A DNA stretch of 6,763 bases, taken from NCBI GenBank assembly GCA_013817555.1, contig JACDCN010000115.1, positions 1-6,763 of the forward strand, read 5' to 3'. Below the pieces are notes generated by a model, which worked only from the letters and a program-made list of their open reading frames with translations, searched no databases and was not told where the DNA came from. Of the stretch, positions 1 through 3,738 are shown in pieces; the first letter of the stretch is position 1; each line of letters opens with the position of its first letter. The stretch comes from Actinomycetota bacterium (lineage in GTDB: Bacteria > Actinomycetota > Thermoleophilia > Gaiellales > Gaiellaceae). The translations under genes and the position numbers were made by a program.

Positions 1-1070
1 CCCCTGCGCGACGCCTTGATGAAGAACTGCACGTTGAAGCCGCTCCGCGGCTGCGGGAACGCGCGGTTCGGTACGAGCGTGAGCGTCACGAACCCGTCCG
101 CCCCCGTCGCCTGGGTCTGGCCCGTAACGACCCTCGGCGTCGCGCGCATGAACACGAGCGCGCCGCGAACCGGTCGGCCGCCCCTGGCGGTGATCTTCAC
201 GCGCACCGTGATCGGCGCGGTGCGGCTCGTTACCGGGTTCGGGTTGAACTGGACCGACGCGACGACGAGTCGATCGCCCGCCGCCCGCAGGTCCTCCACC
301 GGCACCGAGTTGCCAGGAGCCGGAGCCGGAGGCGGAGTCTGGCCCCCGCCGACGACGCCGGTCGGGTTCGAGATCGCGGACGTCTGGCCACGATCGTTTC
401 TCGCGGTCACCCGAACACGGATCGTTCGGCCGCTATCGCTGTCCCGAACCTCGTACTCCGTGTCGTTCGCGCCCTGGATCTCGCTGCAGTTGTCGCCCTG
501 CGCGTTGCAGCGCTGCCACGCGTAGGTGTAGGTGATGGGCTGCTGGCCCGACCACTCACCGCGATTGGCCTGCAGGGTGCTACCGACGGTGGCCGTGCCC
601 GTGATCGAGGGCTCCGTCCTGTTGTTCGGCCCCGCCGAGGTGATCTCGGCCGTCGGATTCGAGGTCGCCGTATCCTGACCTTCGGCGTTTCGACCGATGA
701 CCTGGACGCGAAGCCGGAAGCCGGCATCGCCCTGACGCGCAACGTAGGTGTTGTCGCTCGCGTTCGAGATTCTGTCGCAGTCGGACGCGTCCGCCGCTCC
801 GCGGCCGTCGCACCGGAACCAGCGGTATTCGTAGCTGATCGGGGCCGTCCCGGTCCATGTCCCTCGCGTTGCTCGCTGAACCTGACCGACGCGAGGCTCA
901 CCCGTGATCTGGGGCTCCGTGACGTTGTTCGGCGCTACGGTTGTGGCCGCCGACGACGTGCCGGCGAGTGTCGCCGCGAACGCGGCACCGATCAAAGCGA
1001 CGATCGTCGCCCCGCCGAGGATGCCGAGGTAGGCGCGGTGCAGACCTCGGTACTGGGTAGTTCTCCGCAT
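1..1070 (-). CDS. Exported protein with tandem Ig-like modules (partial, 3' end outside window)
   Basis: The frame is open from an ATG at 1070 to the left edge: 356 codons and no stop. Residues 1-13 are basic, and residues 14-37 form one hydrophobic stretch rich in Leu, Ile, Ala and Gly, followed by a small-residue region. This looks like a signal peptide or N-terminal anchor. Two homologous modules follow at about 46-140 and 147-237, each with P-N-N-x-T-E-P-x-I-T-G, a W-x-G...Y-x-Y-x-W-x-R-C strand, a second Cys (C87/C98 and C188/C195, possible disulfides), R-V-x-V and a closing S-N-P-T. A G/Q/P/A linker (241-254) leads to a third beta-rich region with A-x-G-x-x-G-F-V-T-L, resembling a bacterial Ig-like or carboxypeptidase-regulatory fold. 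ATG codons at 1076 and 1094 are also in frame; 1070 gives the best ribosome-site spacing. A surface or extracellular role is inferred; the exact function is unknown. Confidence 0.85.
   Translation of the reverse strand, partial: MRRTTQYRGLHRAYLGILGGATIVALIGAAFAATLAGTSSAATTVAPNNVTEPQITGEPRVGQVQRATRGTWTGTAPISYEYRWFRCDGRGAADASDCDRISNASDNTYVARQGDAGFRLRVQVIGRNAEGQDTATSNPTAEITSAGPNNRTEPSITGTATVGSTLQANRGEWSGQQPITYTYAWQRCNAQGDNCSEIQGANDTEYEVRDSDSGRTIRVRVTARNDRGQTSAISNPTGVVGGGQTPPPAPAPGNSVPVEDLRAAGDRLVVASVQFNPNPVTSRTAPITVRVKITARGGRPVRGALVFMRATPRVVTGQTQATGADGFVTLTLVPNRAFPQPRSGFNVQFFIKASRR
360..935 (-). repeat. Two tandem protein-level repeats (Ig-like modules)
   Basis: Module 1 is encoded by 935-651 and module 2 by 632-360, read leftward. 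They align along their whole length: P-N-N-x-T-E-P-x-I-T-G opening, V-G, G-x-W-x-G, P-I-x-Y-x-Y-x-W-x-R-C, a second Cys, Ile followed by a Tyr strand, D-x-G, R-V-x-V, R-N-x-x-G-Q and a final S-N-P-T. The repeat is clear in protein but has diverged in DNA, so it is an old duplication and not a recent slippage product. The fold assignment is inferred from the pattern. Confidence 0.75.
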
Positions 1071-1079
1071 GTTCATGAG

Positions 1080-1089
1080 CTCCTTTCCC
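1080..1089 (-). promoter_or_regulatory. Shine-Dalgarno site of the leftward exported-protein gene
   Basis: Read on the minus strand this is GGGAAAGGAG. It lies 9 bases before the ATG at 1070 but only 3 before the in-frame ATG at 1076, so it favours the 1070 start. It is one of only two clear purine-rich ribosome sites in the window; the other precedes acpP. Confidence 0.7.
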
Positions 1090-1172
1090 TCCATTGCGTT
1101 CTCTCCGATTACTGGCGCGTCTTAACCCCTGTGACGTCGCTTCAAATCTCGTGTCGGAGACGCTTACGCAAC

Positions 1173-1189
1173 ACTTACGGCGGCCTCAC
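1173..1189. repeat. Direct repeat CTTACG-N5-CTTACG in the divergent intergenic region
   Basis: Two copies of CTTACG (1173-1178 and 1184-1189) stand 11 bases apart, about one helical turn, between the divergently transcribed exported-protein gene and rpmF. The layout would suit two subunits of a regulator binding one face of the helix, as in OmpR/PhoB-type sites. With only 6-base half sites, chance is possible. No regulator gene is in the window. Confidence 0.3.
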
Positions 1190-1230
1190 GGACCCTTTGC
1201 ATGGTAGTCCTGGCAAATCGGGGCCGCCTG

Positions 1231-1236
1231 TATACT
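1231..1236 (+). promoter_or_regulatory. Likely -10 element (TATACT) for the rpmF cluster
   Basis: TATACT matches five of six bases of the sigma-70-type -10 consensus and stands out in GC-rich sequence. It lies 12 bases before the rpmF ATG, so transcription starting 6-8 bases downstream would leave a leader of only about 4-6 bases. No good -35 hexamer is seen at 16-18 bases upstream. It is the only plausible promoter ahead of rpmF and plsX in the divergent gap. Confidence 0.5.
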
Positions 1237-1248
1237 CCGCAACCGCTC

Positions 1249-1428
1249 ATGGCAGTCCCCAAGCGGAAAACGTCCAAGTCCAGGCGTGACAAGCGCCGCG
1301 CGCAGCATGGGATCTCTATCCCGCGCGTCCAGGTGTGCCCGACCTGCAGGCAGCCAAAGCGCCCGCACCGTGTCTGCCCGAACTGCAAGACGTACAAGGG
1401 CCGGGACGTCGAGCCGCTGGGTATCTAG
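1249..1428 (+). CDS. rpmF: 50S ribosomal protein L32 (bL32)
   Basis: This 59-residue protein has the hallmark bL32 N-terminus (M-A-V-P-K-R-K-T-S-K-S-R-R-D-K-R-R) and a zinc-ribbon with four cysteines at 30, 33, 43 and 46 in a C-P-T-C...C-P-N-C layout, so it is the Cys-containing, zinc-binding type. bL32 is a small protein of the large ribosomal subunit, and the length is normal. The ATG at 1249 is chosen because the conserved A-V-P-K-R start follows it; an in-frame ATG at 1201 would add 16 unrelated residues and overlap the probable promoter. There is no Shine-Dalgarno sequence. It is followed after 21 bases by plsX, a common pairing. The DUF177 gene (yceD) often found just upstream is absent here. 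Confidence 0.97.
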   Translation: MAVPKRKTSKSRRDKRRAQHGISIPRVQVCPTCRQPKRPHRVCPNCKTYKGRDVEPLGI

Positions 1429-1449
1429 CGCTGCCGTAATACTCCACCG

Positions 1450-2439
1450 ATGATTCGGATCGCGGTCGACGCGATGGGCGGCGACCGTGCGCCCGACGAG
1501 ATCATTGCCGGCGCTGCCGACGCGGCCTCCGAGACAATCCGTCCGGTTCTCTATGGCCCACCAGGGCTCGACACCCATGGGTTGGCGCTCGTGGAGACGA
1601 CCGGAGTCATCGAGATGGATGACCACGCGGTGGAGTCGGTGCGCGCCAAACCCGACTCGTCGCTCGTGCGCTCGGTCCGAAGCGTTGCCGCGGGCGAGGC
1701 GGACGCCGTCGTATCCGCAGGTTCGACGGGGGCGATGCTTGCGGCCTCGCTCCTGCACATCAGGCGCCTGCCCGGGGTGCGGCGTCCTGCGATTGCCGTT
1801 GCAATCCCCGCCCGCCACGGCCCGACGGTGCTGATCGATGCCGGTGCGAACGCGGACGCGCGTCCGGAGGACCTCCTCCAGTTCGCGCACATGGGCGTGG
1901 TGTTCGCGGAGGAGATCCTGGAGATCGACGATCCTGCGGTTCGACTCCTCTCCATCGGCGAGGAGGACGAGAAGGGCAATCAGCTCACGCTCGATGCCGG
2001 CGCGCTCCTGCGCGCGAGCACGCTCCGCTTCGCGGGCAACACGGAAAGCCGGAGCCTCCTCGAAGGTGACTCCGACGTCGTCGTGACCGACGGTTTCACG
2101 GGCAACGTCGCCTTGAAAGCGCTCGAGGGAACGATCAGGAGCCTGCTCGAGGCCCTCCGCGAAGAGCTGGAATCGTCGATGCGCGGGAGGCTCGGAGGCT
2201 TCCTCATGCGCCCGGCTGCCCGTCAGGTGCGCCGTCGGCTGGATCCCGAGACCTACGGTGGCGCGTATCTGCTCGGCCTCCGCGGCCTCGTGGTGATCGC
2301 GCACGGTTCGAGCTCACGGGTCGCGATCGCGAATGCGATCCGGCTCGCCGCCCGTGGCGTCGAGCACGACGTCGTCAAGCGACTCGAGCCCGGCGTGTTA
2401 GCATCGGCGCGCTCCAAGACCCCGACGGCAGAGAGGTGA
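1450..2439 (+). CDS. plsX: Phosphate acyltransferase PlsX (acyl-ACP:phosphate acyltransferase)
   Basis: PlsX makes acyl-phosphate from acyl-ACP and phosphate, the donor that PlsY uses to acylate glycerol-3-phosphate at the start of phospholipid synthesis. It acts as a peripheral membrane enzyme. The 329-residue product carries the family landmarks in order: A-V-D-A-M-G-G-D (5-12), V-S-A-G-S-T-G-A (88-95; Ser where many members have Asn), I-D-A-G-A-N (129-134), G-E-E-D-E-K-G-N (170-177), D-G-F-T-G-N-V-A-L-K (214-223) and A-H-G-S-S (284-288). The length is near the lower end of the family, mostly because the 31-60 region is short. The ATG at 1450 precedes the conserved I-R-I-A-V-D strand; no Shine-Dalgarno sequence is visible. 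The stop lies 9 bases before acpP, whose product is the carrier of this enzyme's substrate. Confidence 0.96.
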   Translation: MIRIAVDAMGGDRAPDEIIAGAADAASETIRPVLYGPPGLDTHGLALVETTGVIEMDDHAVESVRAKPDSSLVRSVRSVAAGEADAVVSAGSTGAMLAASLLHIRRLPGVRRPAIAVAIPARHGPTVLIDAGANADARPEDLLQFAHMGVVFAEEILEIDDPAVRLLSIGEEDEKGNQLTLDAGALLRASTLRFAGNTESRSLLEGDSDVVVTDGFTGNVALKALEGTIRSLLEALREELESSMRGRLGGFLMRPAARQVRRRLDPETYGGAYLLGLRGLVVIAHGSSSRVAIANAIRLAARGVEHDVVKRLEPGVLASARSKTPTAER

Positions 2440-2441
2440 GG
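2431..2441 (+). promoter_or_regulatory. Shine-Dalgarno region of acpP overlapping the plsX stop
   Basis: GAGAGGTGAGG ends 7 bases before the GTG start of acpP and includes the plsX TGA (2437-2439). It supports the GTG as the true start and suggests translational coupling of plsX to acpP. Confidence 0.65.
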
Positions 2442-2448
2442 TTTCCAG

Positions 2449-2697
2449 GTGGCACACTCGCGTGAGGAGATTCTCGAGCAGGTGAAGGGCGCTCTCGCCG
2501 AAAAGCTTGGCATCGAGGAGAGCGAGATAACGGAAGAGGCGTCCTTCGAGGAAGACCTAGGCGCCGACTCGCTCGATCTCGTGGAGGTCGTGATGGACCT
2601 CGAGGACCAGTTCGGGCTCAAGATCCCCGACGACGACGCCCGCGGGCTCACGACCGTCGGCAAGGCGATCGACTACGTCATCGCACACCAGGAGTAG
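2449..2697 (+). CDS. acpP: Acyl carrier protein
   Basis: This 82-residue acidic protein is a standard ACP, the carrier of growing acyl chains in type II fatty-acid synthesis and donor of acyl groups to PlsX. The 4'-phosphopantetheine attachment site is Ser41 in G-A-D-S-L-D (38-43), preceded by the usual F-E-E-D-L and followed by the acidic recognition helix (L-V-E-V-V-M-D-L-E-D). The C-terminal T-V-G-K-A-I-D-Y-V helix is also typical. It starts with GTG at 2449, supported by the purine-rich site ending 7 bases upstream. It lies 9 bases after plsX, and rnc follows closely, matching the conserved plsX-acpP-rnc order. fabD, fabG and fabF, often found around acpP, are not here. Confidence 0.96.
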   Translation: MAHSREEILEQVKGALAEKLGIEESEITEEASFEEDLGADSLDLVEVVMDLEDQFGLKIPDDDARGLTTVGKAIDYVIAHQE

Positions 2698-2734
2698 CGC
2701 GCACGAGGTAGGAGGGCCGGCCGAGCTCGGGCGT

Positions 2735-3397
2735 CTGATCGACGAGCTTCCGAAAGACCGGCTCGAGCAGGTATTCACGCACGCGTCCTGGGCCGAGGAC
2801 CGCGCCGAGTCGTACGAGCGCCTCGAGTTCCTCGGAGACAGCGTCCTCGAGCTCGCGATCGCGCGCGCCGTCTTCGACCGTTTCGAGGATGCGTCGGAGG
2901 GGCAGCTCGCGAAGATTCGGGCTCACGTGGTCTCTCGGCAGACCTGCGCTGGAATCGCAAAGGAGCTCGGCCTCGGAGAACGATTGGCGGAGTACGCCGG
3001 GGGCATCGCCCCGGACGAGCTCCAGCGCATCTCGCGGAGCCGAAACGTCCTCGCCGCGGTCCTCGAGGCGGCGATGGCCGCGCTCTACCTCGAACACGGA
3101 TTCGAGAAGATCGAGCCTGCGATCGTTGCGACATTCTCCGAGACGATCGAGTACGCGAGGTCGAGCCACGTCGACTACAAGACGGAGCTGCAGGAAGCGC
3201 TCGCCCGCTCCGGGCGCCAAGTGCACTACACCGTGCTCGAGGTGGAGGGGCTGCCGCACGATCGCAGCTTCGTCTGCGCAGCCCACGTCGCCGGCGTCCA
3301 GCTCGGAGTGGGCAGGGGATCGACGAAGAAGGCGGCCGAGCAGGAGGCCGCACGGCAGGCCCTGGATGCGCTCGGCGTGACGCCGGATGCCATGTAA
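2735..3397 (+). CDS. rnc: Ribonuclease III (start uncertain, non-canonical)
   Basis: RNase III cleaves double-stranded RNA, including rRNA precursors. The frame has F-T-H-A-S-W, the signature E-R-L-E-F-L-G-D-S-V-L (E28 and D35, matching E. coli E38 and D45), E-G-Q-L-A-K-I-R (middle helix), L-A-A-V-L-E-A (104-110) and a C-terminal dsRNA-binding domain (about 147-214) ending in G-S-T-K-K-A-A-E-Q-E-A-A. In the fourth motif the usual Asp (E. coli D114) is Ala108, while the key Glu (E117) is kept as E111. The frame is open back to a TGA at 2591, yet contains no ATG, GTG or TTG before GTG 2927, which lies beyond the catalytic signature. I placed the start at CTG 2735 (220 residues, family-like); ATC 2738 and GTA 2708 are alternatives. 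A sequence error is possible. Residue numbers count from CTG 2735. Confidence 0.85.
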   Translation: MIDELPKDRLEQVFTHASWAEDRAESYERLEFLGDSVLELAIARAVFDRFEDASEGQLAKIRAHVVSRQTCAGIAKELGLGERLAEYAGGIAPDELQRISRSRNVLAAVLEAAMAALYLEHGFEKIEPAIVATFSETIEYARSSHVDYKTELQEALARSGRQVHYTVLEVEGLPHDRSFVCAAHVAGVQLGVGRGSTKKAAEQEAARQALDALGVTPDAM

Positions 3398-3435
3398 AAG
3401 GCCCTCAGCGACGCGATTGCGACACGGGGTAGTAG

Positions 3436-3606
3436 GTTCTTCCGGGTGGCCGATTGCACGGCTACGCTGAGCCGCACGTCCACTGGCACATCTTCCCCCG
3501 TTACGAGGACGATCCTAACCTGACCAGCAACCCATGGCTGCACGCTCACAGGTTCGGCGATGAAGCGCGGGAGGTTGCGAGACGAATAGGTGAGAACTTC
3601 GCCTAG
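3436..3606 (+). pseudogene. 3' remnant of a HIT-family (histidine triad) gene
   Basis: After two tandem in-frame TAG stops (3430-3435) the frame runs 56 codons to a TAG at 3604. It encodes G-Y-A-E-P-H-V-H-W-H-I-F-P-R-Y-E-D-D-P and ends in a helix, E-A-R-E-V-A-R-R-I. H-V-H-W-H (3475-3489) followed by I-F is the H-phi-H-phi-H-phi-phi nucleotide-binding triad of HIT hydrolases/transferases, and P-R-Y..D-P after it is usual for bacterial members. The N-terminal two thirds of the domain, with the first nucleotide-contacting strands, is missing. The other two forward frames between rnc and this point show nothing recognisable as HIT. Only a TTG (3454) could start it. I read it as a truncated relic; a short expressed peptide cannot be excluded. 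Confidence 0.7.
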
Positions 3607-3738
3607 CGGCTGGGTCAGTGGTCCGGCTTACCGTCTTGCGTCTTCCCTGTGACCTACCGCGATCAGCTCGACTGAGAGGCTGAAGACGAGGCACTCGGCC
3701 GCAAGGACGTCCGCGACGCTCGCTAGCGTGCGCCTCCG
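3607..3738. other. Non-coding stretch before smc
   Basis: Together with the HIT remnant this makes a 341-base gap between rnc and smc. I see no recognisable protein in any frame and no convincing terminator hairpin with a T run. There is a small imperfect tandem (CGTCTTG then CGTCTTC, near 3630) and an 8-base palindrome CGCTAGCG just upstream of smc. The palindrome contains TAGCGT (3723-3728), a weak -10-like word 10 bases before the smc start. mutM, found between rnc and smc in many actinobacteria, is absent. Confidence 0.4.

Noticed and set aside
16..525. A 169-codon plus-strand frame at the left edge
   Set aside because: It is antisense to the repeat-containing exported protein, with no motif and no plausible ribosome site.
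407..901. A 164-codon minus-strand frame opposite the start of the window
   Set aside because: It overlaps in another frame the longer open frame (1070 to the left edge), which has a signal segment, repeats and a Shine-Dalgarno site.
1186..2304. A 372-codon open frame on the minus strand across rpmF and plsX
   Set aside because: It is antisense to two securely identified genes, has low-complexity Arg/Ala/Glu-rich composition and no recognisable motif. Long shadow frames are expected in GC-rich DNA.
2927..3397. GTG 2927 as the true start of rnc
   Set aside because: It would omit the E-R-L-E-F-L-G-D-S catalytic signature and the first helices, although the family-like sequence clearly continues upstream in the same frame.
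3607..3738. Rho-independent terminator between the HIT remnant and smc
   Set aside because: I found only short or widely spaced inverted repeats (such as CGTCTT with AAGACG) and no following T run.
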